A stretch of DNA of 64,000 nt, from contig NZ_SLWW01000001.1 in assembly GCF_004342445.1 (NCBI RefSeq), positions 186,001 through 250,000 on the forward strand, read 5' to 3'. Below the pieces are notes generated by a model that had not been told where the DNA came from, made no database searches, and was given only the letters and a program-made list of their open reading frames with translations. Below are positions 47,009 to 56,263 of the stretch, piece after piece. Position 1 is the stretch's first letter. Every line of letters starts with the position of its first letter. Position numbers and translations under genes: made by a program. This DNA comes from Rhodovulum euryhalinum (GTDB taxonomy: Bacteria; Pseudomonadota; Alphaproteobacteria; Rhodobacterales; Rhodobacteraceae).

Positions 47009-47593
47009 CTAGCGCGCTGCGCCGCGAAGTTCGAGGTCGAGATAGTCCAGCACCTGCGCCGCCGCGGCGGCCCCGTCGGGCGGGCCTTCGCCCAGGCCCT
47101 CGTTCAGGTAGGCCCCGTCGATCAGGAAGGCCATCCGCCGGGCAACGCCGGGCGCCCGCACGCCCAGAAGCGGGCGCAACTCGCACAGCAGGTTGGACAT
47201 CAGCCGCCGCCGGTACAGGGTCAGCAGCCGCCGCGCCGTGGGGTTGGAATGGGCCAGCAGGTAGAAGTTCATCCAGGCGCTGATCGTGCCGCGCTGGAAA
47301 TGCCGGGCCGAGAAGCTTTGTTCGACGATCCCGCGCAACCGGGCCTCGGGCCCCGCGGCAGCCGCCAGCGCGCGGACCACGTCGGCGCGGTACTGCGCCA
47401 GCGTATAGCGCATCGCGGTCAGGAACATCTGTTCCTTGCTGCCCAGGTAATGATGTGCCAGCGCGCTGGAGACCCCCGCCCGCCGCGCGATCCGCGCAAC
47501 GGGGAAGTCAAGCGAGCCCGCCTCGCCGATTTCGGCGATGGTCGCCTTGATCAGCGCCTCGCGCCTGATAGGCTCCATTCCGACCTTTGGCAT
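47009..47593 (-). CDS. betI: TetR-family repressor BetI
   Basis: A 194-residue repressor nearly the same length as E. coli BetI (195). It begins [18 protein letters not shown], matching the BetI N-terminus, with the helix-turn-helix [20 protein letters not shown] (about 32-51) and a C-terminal ligand domain. It should repress bet and cho genes until choline is present. The start at 47593 is preferred over an ATG four codons upstream because it matches E. coli BetI. A BetI-like dyad lies 42 bases upstream. Confidence 0.92.
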   Translation of the reverse strand: MPKVGMEPIRREALIKATIAEIGEAGSLDFPVARIARRAGVSSALAHHYLGSKEQMFLTAMRYTLAQYRADVVRALAAAAGPEARLRGIVEQSFSARHFQRGTISAWMNFYLLAHSNPTARRLLTLYRRRLMSNLLCELRPLLGVRAPGVARRMAFLIDGAYLNEGLGEGPPDGAAAAAQVLDYLDLELRGAAR

Positions 47594-47634
47594 GACTTCA
47601 TCCATCGGGTTGCTTTTGGACTCTAGATTTGTTT

Positions 47635-47650
47635 TTGATTGATCAGTCAA
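47635..47650. promoter_or_regulatory. BetI-like operator between betI and choX
   Basis: TTGATTGATCAGTCAA is a palindrome around TGATCA with one mismatched pair, in the 91-base divergent gap. Longer T-rich and A-rich arms (GTTTTTG at 47631, CAAAAAC at 47652) flank it. One site could control both the betIBA and choXWV operons. Confidence 0.7.
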
Positions 47651-47684
47651 CCAAAAACACGAACCGGAAAACAGGGAGGAAGCG

Positions 47685-48611
47685 ATGCGCTTCAGAACGA
47701 CACTTGCCGCGGCCCTGCTCGCGGCTGCCGCCACACCCGCACTGGCCGATTGCGACACCGTGGTGTTCTCGGACGTCGGCTGGACCGACATCACCGCCAC
47801 CACAGCCGCCGCCACCACAGTGCTCGAGGCGCTGGGCTACGAGACCGAGACCAAGATACTGGCCCTGCCGGTCACCTTCACCTCGCTGGCCAATGGCGAC
47901 GTGGACGTATTCCTGGGCAACTGGATGCCGACGATGGAGGCCGACATCGCCCCCTATCGCGAGGCGGGCACCATCGACACGGTCCGCACGAACCTGACCG
48001 GGGCGAAATACACGCTGGCCGTCAACAAGGCCGCCGCCGATCTGGGAATCGCGGATTTCGCCGATATCGCGTCCTTCAAGGACCAGCTCGAGGGCAAGAT
48101 CTACGGCATCGAGCCCGGCAATGACGGCAACCGGCTGATCATCGAGATGATCGAGCAGGACGCCTTCGGCCTGAAGGGGTTCGAGGTGGTGGAAAGCTCG
48201 GAACAGGGGATGCTGGCGCAGGTCGCGCGCGCCGACCGGCGGGGCGAACCGATCGTGTTCCTCGGCTGGGAGCCGCACCCGATGAACGCCAATTTCCAGA
48301 TGTCCTACCTGACCGGTGGCGACGATGTCTTCGGCCCCGATTTCGGCGGCGCGACGGTCCACACCCTTACGGAAAAGGGCTATGCCGAGACCTGCCCGAA
48401 CCTGGGCCGGTTCCTCGGCAATCTCGAATTCTCGCTGGCGATGGAGAACGAGATCATGGGCGCGATCCTGAATGACGGGGCGGACCCGGGCGAGGCCGCG
48501 ACGGCCTGGATCAAGGCCAATCCCCAGGTGCTGGACGGCTGGCTTGACGGCGTGACCGCCAGGGATGGCGGGGATGGCCTTGCCGCCGCAAAGGCCGCGC
48601 TGGGGCTTTGA
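47685..48611 (+). CDS. choX: Choline-binding protein ChoX
   Basis: Periplasmic solute-binding protein of 308 residues (OpuAC fold) with a Sec signal cleaved after PALA (about residue 21). The mature part begins DCDTVVFSDVGWTDITATTA, and FLGNWMPTMEADI (about 76-88) and FLGWEPHPMNANF (about 192-204) supply the tryptophans expected to cage the quaternary amine. A GGGAGGA site precedes the start. It is the first gene of choXWV, divergent from betI. A GC hairpin after the gene may make it more abundant than its permease. Confidence 0.92.
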   Translation: MRFRTTLAAALLAAAATPALADCDTVVFSDVGWTDITATTAAATTVLEALGYETETKILALPVTFTSLANGDVDVFLGNWMPTMEADIAPYREAGTIDTVRTNLTGAKYTLAVNKAAADLGIADFADIASFKDQLEGKIYGIEPGNDGNRLIIEMIEQDAFGLKGFEVVESSEQGMLAQVARADRRGEPIVFLGWEPHPMNANFQMSYLTGGDDVFGPDFGGATVHTLTEKGYAETCPNLGRFLGNLEFSLAMENEIMGAILNDGADPGEAATAWIKANPQVLDGWLDGVTARDGGDGLAAAKAALGL

Positions 48612-48619
48612 CGCGACCG

Positions 48620-48644
48620 AAGGGCGGCCCGCCGGGCCGCCCTT
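48620..48644 (+). terminator. Intercistronic hairpin after choX
   Basis: A perfect 11-bp stem (48620-48630 with 48634-48644) has a GCC loop and no following T-run. It lies 8 bases after choX and 141 bases before choW, so it more likely protects the choX mRNA 3' end or partly attenuates transcription than ends it fully. Confidence 0.6.
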
Positions 48645-48785
48645 GCCCACCGGCGGCGCCCGCCGCGATCCGGGCGCAAGACAGCCGACAGGAATAGAGG
48701 GTAAGGTCGGTCATCGGACAGCCGGGCAGCGGACTGGCATCCACACTGAAAACGCCCCCCGGACGGGCAGGGATGAAGGAACGGC

Positions 48786-49619
48786 ATGGACTGGGTGGAG
48801 CAGACGAAGATCCCCGTCGGCAAGACCGCGGCCGGCCTGTTCGATTGGCTGCAGACGAATGGCGGGTGGGTCTTCGACGGCCTCTCGGACGGGATGGAAG
48901 CGCTGATCGAGGCTGTGCTGTGGGTTCTCCAGACCCCGCCGCCGCTGGCCGTCATCGCCGCCTTCGCCGCCCTCGCCTTCGCCCTGCAACGCAGTTGGAA
49001 ACCCGCCGTTCTGGTCGCGCTCGGGTTCCTGTTCATCCTGAACCAGGGCTACTGGGAAGAGACGACCGAAAGCCTGACGCTGGTGCTGTCGGCCTGCGTC
49101 GTCTGCATGAGCGTCGGCGTGCCGATCGGCATCGCGACGGCGCACCGGCCACGGCTTTACCGGGGTCTCAGGCCGATACTCGACCTGATGCAGACCCTGC
49201 CCACCTTCGTTTACCTGATCCCGGCCATCGTGTTCTTCGGCATCGGCATGGTGCCGGGGCTGATCGCGACGGTGATCTTCGTGCTGCCCGCGCCAATCCG
49301 GCTGACGCATCTGGGGGTCTCCTCGACGCCCGTGGCCCTGCTGGAGGCCGCGCGGGCCTTTGGCGCGACGCCCTGGCAGACCTTGTGGCGGGTCGAACTG
49401 CCCTCGGCCTTTCCGCAGATCATGGCCGGGCTGAACCAGACGATCATGCTGTCGCTGTCGATGGTGGTGATCGCGGCGCTGGTGGGGGCGGACGGACTGG
49501 GCGTGCCGGTGGTCCGCGCGCTGAACCAGGTCAACACCGCGCTCGGTTTCGAAAGCGGGATGGTCATCGTGGTCGTGGCGATCATGCTGGACCGGATGCT
49601 GCGGGTGGACCGGAAATGA
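48786..49619 (+). CDS. choW: Choline ABC transporter permease ChoW
   Basis: A 277-residue permease of the OpuAB/ProW family with about six helices. The N-terminal amphipathic region (1-50) resembles that of ProW, and the EAA loop EAARAFGATPWQTLWRVELPSAFPQIMAGLNQ lies at about 190-221. LMQTLPTFVYLIPAIVFFGIG is a typical family helix pair. GAAGGA precedes the ATG. Its stop overlaps the choV start (ATGA). Confidence 0.9.
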   Translation: MDWVEQTKIPVGKTAAGLFDWLQTNGGWVFDGLSDGMEALIEAVLWVLQTPPPLAVIAAFAALAFALQRSWKPAVLVALGFLFILNQGYWEETTESLTLVLSACVVCMSVGVPIGIATAHRPRLYRGLRPILDLMQTLPTFVYLIPAIVFFGIGMVPGLIATVIFVLPAPIRLTHLGVSSTPVALLEAARAFGATPWQTLWRVELPSAFPQIMAGLNQTIMLSLSMVVIAALVGADGLGVPVVRALNQVNTALGFESGMVIVVVAIMLDRMLRVDRK

Positions 49620-50638
49620 GCGCAGTGTCCTTCAGGAACGTGTCGATCGTCTTCGGCGACCGTCCCGAGGCCGCGCTGCCGCTGATGGACCAGGGGCTTG
49701 ATCGGACCGAGATCCAGAAGTCGACGGGCCAGGTGCTGGGGGTGCATGACTGTTCGCTCGAGGTGGACGAGGGTGAGATCCTGGTACTCATGGGACTGTC
49801 GGGCTCGGGCAAGTCGACGCTGTTGCGCGCGGTCAACGGGCTGAACCCCGTGGCGCGCGGCGAGGTGCTGATCGGGCGCGGCGGCGAGATGGTGTCGGTC
49901 ACGCAGGCCGACCGCAAGACCCTGCGCGACATCCGGCTGAACGACATCTCGATGGTGTTCCAGCAGTTCGGCCTACTGCCCTGGCGCAGCGTGCGCGAGA
50001 ATGTCGGGCTGGGGCTGGAACTGGGCGGCGTGCCGGCCCGGCAGCGGCGCACGCGCGTCGACCGCCAGCTGGAACTGGTCGGGCTGACCGACTGGGCCGA
50101 CCGCAAGGTGGGGGATCTTTCGGGCGGCATGCAGCAGCGCGTCGGGCTGGCCCGCGCCTTCGTGACCGACGCGCCGATCCTGTTGATGGACGAACCCTTT
50201 TCCGCGCTCGACCCGCTGATCCGGACCCATCTGCAGGACGAGTTGCTGGCGCTGCAGAAACAGCTTGCCCGGACGATCATCTTCGTCAGCCACGACCTGG
50301 ACGAGGCATTCAAGCTGGGCAACCACATTGCGATCATGGAGGATGGCCGGATCGTGCAATGCGGCAGCCCGCGCGAGATCTTCACCAACCCCAGGAACGA
50401 CTACGTCGCCGATTTCGTGGCGCACATGAACCCGCTGGGGGTGTTCTGCGCCCGCGACGTGATGGAACCCGGCGAGGCGCCGGGTGCCGCGGCGATCGGC
50501 CCCGATGCACCGCTGGGCGAGGTGATCGACCTGTTGGCGCAGAAGGGCGAGCCGGTTTCGGTGGGGACGGACGGCCGCGTTCTGGGGCGGATCTCACGCC
50601 AAAGCGTTCTGTCGCGGCTGAGGGGAGAGCGGAGCTGA
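49616..50638 (+). CDS. choV: Choline ABC transporter ATPase ChoV
   Basis: A 340-residue ATPase of the ProV/OpuAA type: Walker A GLSGSGKST (about 59-67), signature LSGGMQQRV (about 170-178), Walker B ILLMDEP and H-loop SHDLDEAFKLG. The N-terminal extension FGDRPEAALPLMDQGLDRTEI is typical of choline/betaine importers. A short C-terminal CBS-like region (about 285-340) may sense ionic strength or nucleotides. It completes choXWV. Confidence 0.9.
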   Translation: MSAVSFRNVSIVFGDRPEAALPLMDQGLDRTEIQKSTGQVLGVHDCSLEVDEGEILVLMGLSGSGKSTLLRAVNGLNPVARGEVLIGRGGEMVSVTQADRKTLRDIRLNDISMVFQQFGLLPWRSVRENVGLGLELGGVPARQRRTRVDRQLELVGLTDWADRKVGDLSGGMQQRVGLARAFVTDAPILLMDEPFSALDPLIRTHLQDELLALQKQLARTIIFVSHDLDEAFKLGNHIAIMEDGRIVQCGSPREIFTNPRNDYVADFVAHMNPLGVFCARDVMEPGEAPGAAAIGPDAPLGEVIDLLAQKGEPVSVGTDGRVLGRISRQSVLSRLRGERS

Positions 50639-50731
50639 CCGCCCGCTTATGGGAACAGAAGGAAATCCGATGCGACGGGCCCGGCGGCACCGGATAAGCA
50701 GGACTGACCCAGACAGCCACCGGGAAAGCCC

Positions 50732-51742
50732 ATGAAGATCGTCCGGACCGACCGCGAGTTGCAGATGCCGCTGGTGGATGCCCGGCTGGTCGAGATGGGG
50801 CACGACCTGGTGTTGCTGCCCGACGGGATCGCCGAGGCGGACCTTGCCGCGGCGGTGGCCGGCGCGGACATCCTGCTGATGTGCTACACCCCCGTCACAC
50901 GGGCCGTGATAGAGGCCGCGCCGCACCTGCGCGGCATCGTGAAATACGGCGTGGGCATCGACGCGATCGACATTCCCGCCGCGATGGAACGGGGCGTGGC
51001 CGTGGTCAACATTCCCGAATACGCCGAGGAAACGGTTGCCGAGGGCGCCTTTGCACTGATGATCGCGCTGGCGAAACGGCTGCCCGCGCTGGGCGACCAG
51101 ATGGCGCGAACCGGCTGGGCCTGGCCAGAGCCGCAGTGGCTTGGCCGCGATATCGCAGGGGCGACGGTCGGCATTGTCGGGCTGGGCCGGATCGGCCAGT
51201 CGATGGCACGGATGGCGGGCGCGGGATTCCGGGCGCGGGTGATCGCCTACGATCCGAACGTGGACGCCGGAACGATGCGCGCGGCGGGAGCCGAGAAGAT
51301 GGACGGCCTGCACGCGCTGCTGGCGCAGTCCGACTACGTGACGCTGCACGCGACGCTGACGCCCGCGACCCGCCACATGATCGGCGCGACGGAATTCGCG
51401 GCGATGAAACCCGGCGCGGTGCTGATAAACACCTCCCGCGGCGCATTGGTGGACGAGGCGGCCCTGATCGCCGCGCTGGACAAGGGGCAACTCGGCGGCG
51501 CCGGGCTGGACGTGTTCGGCGCCGAACCCCTCGCGCTGGAGGGCCACCCCCTCAGCCCGCTCTTCGGCCGGCCGAACGTCATCCTCACGCCGCACCTGAC
51601 ATTCTACACCGAACAGGCGATGGCGCGGCTGGAGCGTGAAACGCTGGACCGCTGCCTGGAACTGATCGAGGGCCGCCCGGTCACGGTGAAATCCCGCGAC
51701 CCGCGCCTGCGCGCCCAGCGCCGCGGCGTCATCTTCGCCTGA
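50732..51742 (+). CDS. D-2-hydroxyacid dehydrogenase
   Basis: An NAD(P)-dependent 2-hydroxyacid dehydrogenase of 336 residues. The Rossmann motif GIVGLGRIGQSMAR is at 147-160 and the catalytic triad is R236 (NTSRG), E265 (FGAEP) and H288 (TPHL). Likely substrates are glyoxylate/hydroxypyruvate or a related 2-keto acid. It starts 93 bases after choV and may share its transcript. Given the nearby glyoxylate enzymes a glyoxylate reductase role is attractive, though phosphoglycerate or formate dehydrogenase relatives cannot be excluded. Confidence 0.82.
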   Translation: MKIVRTDRELQMPLVDARLVEMGHDLVLLPDGIAEADLAAAVAGADILLMCYTPVTRAVIEAAPHLRGIVKYGVGIDAIDIPAAMERGVAVVNIPEYAEETVAEGAFALMIALAKRLPALGDQMARTGWAWPEPQWLGRDIAGATVGIVGLGRIGQSMARMAGAGFRARVIAYDPNVDAGTMRAAGAEKMDGLHALLAQSDYVTLHATLTPATRHMIGATEFAAMKPGAVLINTSRGALVDEAALIAALDKGQLGGAGLDVFGAEPLALEGHPLSPLFGRPNVILTPHLTFYTEQAMARLERETLDRCLELIEGRPVTVKSRDPRLRAQRRGVIFA

Positions 51743-51908
51743 GGACCTATCCAGCATTGCCCAAAATTTTGCATTTCGCAACATGCTTGAGGGGCATATT
51801 ATTCACTGAAACGGTTTAACGCCGGTCAACCTCGTGCGTTCGCATTGGTGCGAGCAGTCACGCCGCGGCCAACAGGGCGAGTCGTCGCTTTCAGCTAGGT
51901 ATGGAATA

Positions 51909-53051
51909 ATGTTTCGCTTTACGATATCGTACACAATTGTTGCACTGGGGTTCATCCTCTTCTCGGCAGTAGGCGCACTTTCCGCAGACATCGAACTGAT
52001 CCGCGGTGGTCCCGCTGACCGTTCGTTCATCGTCGTCAGCGGGGAAATCTTACCCGGCGATGACGAAAAATTCCATGACGCGGCGGGCAATCTTGAGACC
52101 GCGACTGTCATTCTCGAGTCTCCCGGCGGCAATGTCGAGGCGGGCCTCTCGATCGCGGCCGAGACCCGGATGAGGAAATTCTCTACGCTAGTCACCGGCA
52201 ATGGCGGCTGCTTTTCGATTTGCGCCGTCGTATGGGTATCCGGTACCGGGCGTGCCATGACGACGGATGCGAAGATCGGCGTCCATGCCGCCTATAGCCC
52301 GCAAGCCATTGATGGCCTCGGCCCCCTGATGCTTGAATCCGGCATGGCCAACGCCGATATCGGCGCCTTCCTGAATTCAATTGGATTGAGCCGCAAGGCG
52401 ATCAGGTATTTCACCGCGGCGGGACCGGGCGAGATCAACCCGGTAACGCCGGAGATCGCGCAGGTCCTCGACATCGACGTGGCTCTTATCACGGCGAATG
52501 CCGTCATCACGCCGGCGCAGAGACCGACTCCCCGTCGCATTGCCCACCAAGCGGCACGAATATCCGCGTTTGGAAATCTTTGCGCAGGTCTTTTCGACCT
52601 CGACCCCGGCTCTTTGCACAAACGCGCTATCCAGGTTCTCGAAAATGGCCATGATCTTTTTGGCGGCGAAATCTTCGTGGAGTCGTTGCCGCTCATCAGT
52701 GATGCGGAGAAGCGCAGGCTATCGGAGATCGGAACTATGTCCTATTGCCTTGAGACAGAATATACGTTGCGCGATGAAGGATTCACTACCGAGGTGGCGG
52801 GTCCAAGCTTCGACTGCAGAAAAGCGGTCAGTCTCACGGAATACACGATTTGCAGCTCACGGGATCTCTGGGCACTGGATCGAGCAACGGCACATCTATA
52901 CTTTCTCTTGCGCGCGAGCTACGATCGTCAGAACCGCGCTATCCTCCTCAAATCGCAGCGCGCCTGGATCGTCGAGCGCGATAACTGCGGGCGCGATATC
53001 TCGTGCCTCTATACTCGCTACCTCGATCGCATCGCAGATTTCGGATTCTGA
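51909..53051 (+). CDS. Predicted exported ClpP-fold protease with LprI-like C-terminal domain
   Basis: A 380-residue protein of no firm family name. A Sec signal (1-25) is followed by a ClpP/crotonase-like domain (about 28-190): the SPGG strand-loop at 71-74, a nucleophile-like S103 in GGCFSICAVV (bracketed by C101 and C105) and a His in KIGVHAAY (H126). The C-terminal 80 residues (299-380) resemble the LprI/DUF1311 lysozyme-inhibitor domain, with FDCRKAVSLTEYTIC, a W in SQRAWIVERDNC and four cysteines (C303, C315, C360, C366). GC content and codon use are visibly lower than in all neighbours, suggesting recent acquisition. It probably acts in the periplasm. Confidence 0.75.
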   Translation: MFRFTISYTIVALGFILFSAVGALSADIELIRGGPADRSFIVVSGEILPGDDEKFHDAAGNLETATVILESPGGNVEAGLSIAAETRMRKFSTLVTGNGGCFSICAVVWVSGTGRAMTTDAKIGVHAAYSPQAIDGLGPLMLESGMANADIGAFLNSIGLSRKAIRYFTAAGPGEINPVTPEIAQVLDIDVALITANAVITPAQRPTPRRIAHQAARISAFGNLCAGLFDLDPGSLHKRAIQVLENGHDLFGGEIFVESLPLISDAEKRRLSEIGTMSYCLETEYTLRDEGFTTEVAGPSFDCRKAVSLTEYTICSSRDLWALDRATAHLYFLLRASYDRQNRAILLKSQRAWIVERDNCGRDISCLYTRYLDRIADFGF

Positions 53052-53052
53052 T

Positions 53053-55062
53053 CTAGCGCAACCGCCAGGCCTGGGTGCGCCTGAGAAGCCCGCGCGAGGC
53101 CGCCGCATGCAGCATGCGAGCCGCGGCATTGGTATAGAAGATCATCATCCCCATTGCCGCCGCCGGCGCCACGTCGCCCGCATCGTCCATGTTCAGCACC
53201 GCCACCGAGGCCAGCGCGGTATGCGTCGAGTAGAGGAACACCACCGCCGAGACCGTCGTCATCGCGTTGACGAACAGGTAGATCGAGATATCCAGGATCG
53301 ACGGCAGGCATACGGGCACCGTGACCCGCGCGAAAAGCCGCCAGAACGGCGCGCGCAGCGAACTGGCCACCGGCTCGAACTCGGCGTCGATCTGCTTCAG
53401 CGCGGTCAGCGCGGTCAGGTGGCCGACCGTGTAGAAATGCGTCACCGTCGAGATCACGAGGATCGCCATGGTGCCATAGACGAAGTTCAGCGGATTCTCG
53501 GGATCGTTGAAGAAGAAGATGTAGGCCAGCCCCAGCACCATCCCCGGGATCGCCATCGGCAGCATGGCAAGGAACTGGAAGCCTGCGCGCCCAAGGCGAA
53601 AGCCGTCGATCTTCTCGACCACATAGGCGCCGGTGAAAACGATGACCGTGCCAACCACCGCCGTCAGCGCCGCCATCCGCAGCGAATTGAAATAGGCCGC
53701 CCAGCCGCCGCCATCCATCCGGTCGAATTCGTAGTTCCTGAGGCTGAAGCTGAGGTCATAGGGCCAGAACTTTACCAGCGCGGCGAACTGGCAGATCCCG
53801 ATGATGCCGACGATGAACAGCGCGACCAGCGAACACCAGCCCAGCATGGCCATGTCGAAGCGCCGGTTCGGCCTGGGCTGGTAGGGAACCGAGCGCGCCG
53901 ACAAGAGCGAGACCTGCTTCTTCTGCACGATGCGGTCGACCGCAAAGGCGATCACGGCTGGGATCAGCAGCACCACCGAGACCACCGCCCCCATCTCGAA
54001 GTTCTGCTGGCCGATCACCTGCTTGTAGATGTCGATTGCCAGAACGTTGTATTGCCCGCCGATCACCTTGGGCAGGCCGAAATCGGTGATGACCAGGGTA
54101 AAGGTCACGAAGGCGGCCGAGATCAGCCCATAGCGCGCACTCGGGATCGTCACCGTCCAGAACGTCCGCCATTTCGAGGCCCGCAGCGATTCCGCCGCCT
54201 CGTATTGGCGCTGGTCGGAAATCGACAGCGCGGTGGAAATGATGATCAGGGCGTGCGGAAAGGTGAAGAAGATCGAACCGATCACGATGCCCAGCGGCCC
54301 ATAGATCGACTGGCCCATCAGCAGGGATTTCAACAGTCCCTGGTTGCCGAACAGATAGATCAGTGCGATGCCCGGCAACAGCGACGGCACCAGGATCGGC
54401 ATCATCGCGATCAGCCGGAACGCGCCCTTGAACTGCATGCAGCTTCGGTTCAGCGCATAGGCAAAGCCGAAGGCCGCCGTGACCGTCAGGACGGTGGAAA
54501 CCGTTGCTATGAACACCGAGTTGCCGATGGAGGACAGCAGCGTGGGGTTGGTGAAATAGGCGCGATAGTTCTGCAAGCCCGCCGTCGCGACGGGGCGCAG
54601 GTTCACCCGGCGAAAGGTATTGCCATCGAATTCGCGCCACTCGGTGGAATTCTGAAGGTCGAGGCCGACCAGATAGGGCGCATCCGCCACCGTGCCGCGC
54701 AGGCGGTACTTGACCGGGCTGCGAAAGCTGAACTCGGGAAAGAACCCGGTGACGGCAAGCCGCCCGTTGGTGCTGGTCCTCAGGTCATCGGGATCGAAAA
54801 GGTCCAGCCGGGCGTTCAGGTCGGCGGCACTGACAGGATCGGACCAGATCGTGCCGGTCTCGTCGCTGACCTGGAATTCATAGCGCGTCAGGTCGAAGCT
54901 GTAGGTGACGAAGCTTTTCGACAGCATCGCGTAAAGCGGCAGCGCCAGCGCGGCGAAAAGATAGGCGGCGATCACCAGCATCAGGCCGCGCTTGATGACA
55001 CCGTCGCGGTCAAGCTTCAGGCGGGTGGTCCGGCCCGGCGGCAGGGTCGCGGCGTCGGTCAC
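53053..55062 (-). CDS. aepW: 2-Aminoethylphosphonate ABC transporter permease AepW (fused double permease)
   Basis: A 669-residue permease with two binding-protein-dependent permease halves in one chain (about 160-390 and 420-660, roughly 12 helices) and a periplasmic insert of about 130 residues between helices 1 and 2. EAA-type loops appear as EAAESLRASKWRTFWTVTIPSARYG and EPVASSLRAPFWRLFARVTVPV. Iron(III)/AEP-type importers share this layout. It starts at a GTG overlapping the ATPase stop (GTGA). The AEP role follows from the phn genes upstream in the same orientation. The 3' end lies one base from the convergent low-GC gene. Confidence 0.85.
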   Translation of the reverse strand: MTDAATLPPGRTTRLKLDRDGVIKRGLMLVIAAYLFAALALPLYAMLSKSFVTYSFDLTRYEFQVSDETGTIWSDPVSAADLNARLDLFDPDDLRTSTNGRLAVTGFFPEFSFRSPVKYRLRGTVADAPYLVGLDLQNSTEWREFDGNTFRRVNLRPVATAGLQNYRAYFTNPTLLSSIGNSVFIATVSTVLTVTAAFGFAYALNRSCMQFKGAFRLIAMMPILVPSLLPGIALIYLFGNQGLLKSLLMGQSIYGPLGIVIGSIFFTFPHALIIISTALSISDQRQYEAAESLRASKWRTFWTVTIPSARYGLISAAFVTFTLVITDFGLPKVIGGQYNVLAIDIYKQVIGQQNFEMGAVVSVVLLIPAVIAFAVDRIVQKKQVSLLSARSVPYQPRPNRRFDMAMLGWCSLVALFIVGIIGICQFAALVKFWPYDLSFSLRNYEFDRMDGGGWAAYFNSLRMAALTAVVGTVIVFTGAYVVEKIDGFRLGRAGFQFLAMLPMAIPGMVLGLAYIFFFNDPENPLNFVYGTMAILVISTVTHFYTVGHLTALTALKQIDAEFEPVASSLRAPFWRLFARVTVPVCLPSILDISIYLFVNAMTTVSAVVFLYSTHTALASVAVLNMDDAGDVAPAAAMGMMIFYTNAAARMLHAAASRGLLRRTQAWRLR

Positions 55063-56189
55063 GCCACGCCCTCGCGCGGGAAGACGAGCAGCCGCTCGGG
55101 CGGAATCTCGACGGTCATCCGCGTGCCCGAGGCAAGCCCGAAGCGGCGCACCGCGTTGATCGAGAAATTGGCCACCAGCGGCGTGTTCGCGAACTCGGGG
55201 TTGTTCAGATGCGCGCGCCAATACGACCCGAGAAACTCCATGTCGGCGATGTCCACGGGCAGTTGGTTGGGTTTCATCTCGGCCTCGTAGCCCACCGCAT
55301 GCGGCAGCACGTCCTCGGGCCGGACGACCATCACCACGGCCTGCCCGTCCCGCAGCCCGTGGGTTTCGGTCTGCAACACCGCATGGCCCACCCTGACCGC
55401 GCCGCCGGTATGGGTCGTCTCGATCCGGTTCGTCTCGCCGATGAAATCAGCGACGAACAGTGTCGCCGGATGGCGGTAGATTTCCGTCGGCGTGCCGACC
55501 TGTTCGATCACGCCCTGATTCATCACCGCAATCCGGTCGGCCATCGACAGCGCCTCTTCCTGGTCGTGGGTGACCATGATCGTGGTCACCCCGAGCTTGC
55601 GCTGAAGCTCCTTGATCTCGTGGCGCAGATGGACGCGGACCTTGGCATCAAGCGCCGACAGCGGTTCGTCCAGCAGCAGAAGGCCGGGATTGATCGCGAT
55701 TGCGCGGGCCAGGGCGATGCGCTGCTGCTGGCCGCCCGACAACTGCGCGGGATACTTGTCGGCCTGCTCGGGAAGACCCACCAGATCAAGCAGTTCATCG
55801 ACGCGCGCCGAGATCTCGGCCCGGGGCCGTCGCGTGTTCTCCAGCCCGAAGGCGATGTTCTTTGCGATCGTCAGGTTCGGGAACAGCGCGTAGGACTGGA
55901 ACACGATGCCGTAATCGCGTTGCGACGCGGGCATGTCCGAGATGTCGCGCCCGCCCTGGCGGATCGTGCCCCGGCTTTGCGGATCCAGTCCGGCAACGGC
56001 GCGCAAAAGCGTTGTCTTGCCACAGCCCGACGGGCCGAGAAAACAGATGAACTCGCCTCTCTCGATGTCGAGGGAAACGTCGCGCAGCGCCACGAAGTCG
56101 CCGAACGCCTTCCAGACGTTCTCTATCCTCAGATAAGGCTCGGCGATACCGGTCGCGGCGCGCAAGCCTTCTGCGTCCAGGGCTGTCAT
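55059..56189 (-). CDS. aepV: 2-Aminoethylphosphonate ABC transporter ATPase AepV
   Basis: A 376-residue ATPase: Walker A GPSGCGKTT (about 52-60), VFQSYALFPNLT Q-loop, signature LSGGQQQRIA (about 149-158), Walker B LLLLDEPLSALD and H-loop THDQEEA; a TOBE-type C-terminal region follows. The start at 56189 (MTALDAEGLRAAT) is in the best agreement with the context; an in-frame upstream codon lies in the intergenic hairpin region. It energises AepW. Confidence 0.86.
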   Translation of the reverse strand: MTALDAEGLRAATGIAEPYLRIENVWKAFGDFVALRDVSLDIERGEFICFLGPSGCGKTTLLRAVAGLDPQSRGTIRQGGRDISDMPASQRDYGIVFQSYALFPNLTIAKNIAFGLENTRRPRAEISARVDELLDLVGLPEQADKYPAQLSGGQQQRIALARAIAINPGLLLLDEPLSALDAKVRVHLRHEIKELQRKLGVTTIMVTHDQEEALSMADRIAVMNQGVIEQVGTPTEIYRHPATLFVADFIGETNRIETTHTGGAVRVGHAVLQTETHGLRDGQAVVMVVRPEDVLPHAVGYEAEMKPNQLPVDIADMEFLGSYWRAHLNNPEFANTPLVANFSINAVRRFGLASGTRMTVEIPPERLLVFPREGVA

Positions 56190-56236
56190 GGGCGTATTCC
56201 GTGGGCTGGCCGGGTCGGGAATGGCGGACTGGCGAA

Positions 56237-56263
56237 CCGGGGGCACGCAGCGCGCGCCCCCGG
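56237..56263 (-). terminator. Intercistronic hairpin between aepX and aepV
   Basis: An 8-bp GC stem (CCGGGGGC at 56237-56244 with GCCCCCGG at 56256-56263) sits 11 bases after aepX, without a T-run. As with choX, it may stabilise the binding-protein message or attenuate the downstream genes. Confidence 0.55.

Noticed and set aside
43863-47012. 1049-codon plus-strand frame over betA and betB
   Set aside because: It is antisense to two well-supported enzymes and has His/Arg/Pro-rich composition without a domain.
51743-53051. Prophage or genomic island
   Set aside because: Only one gene has unusual composition; no integrase, transposase, direct repeats or tRNA attachment site was seen at its edges.
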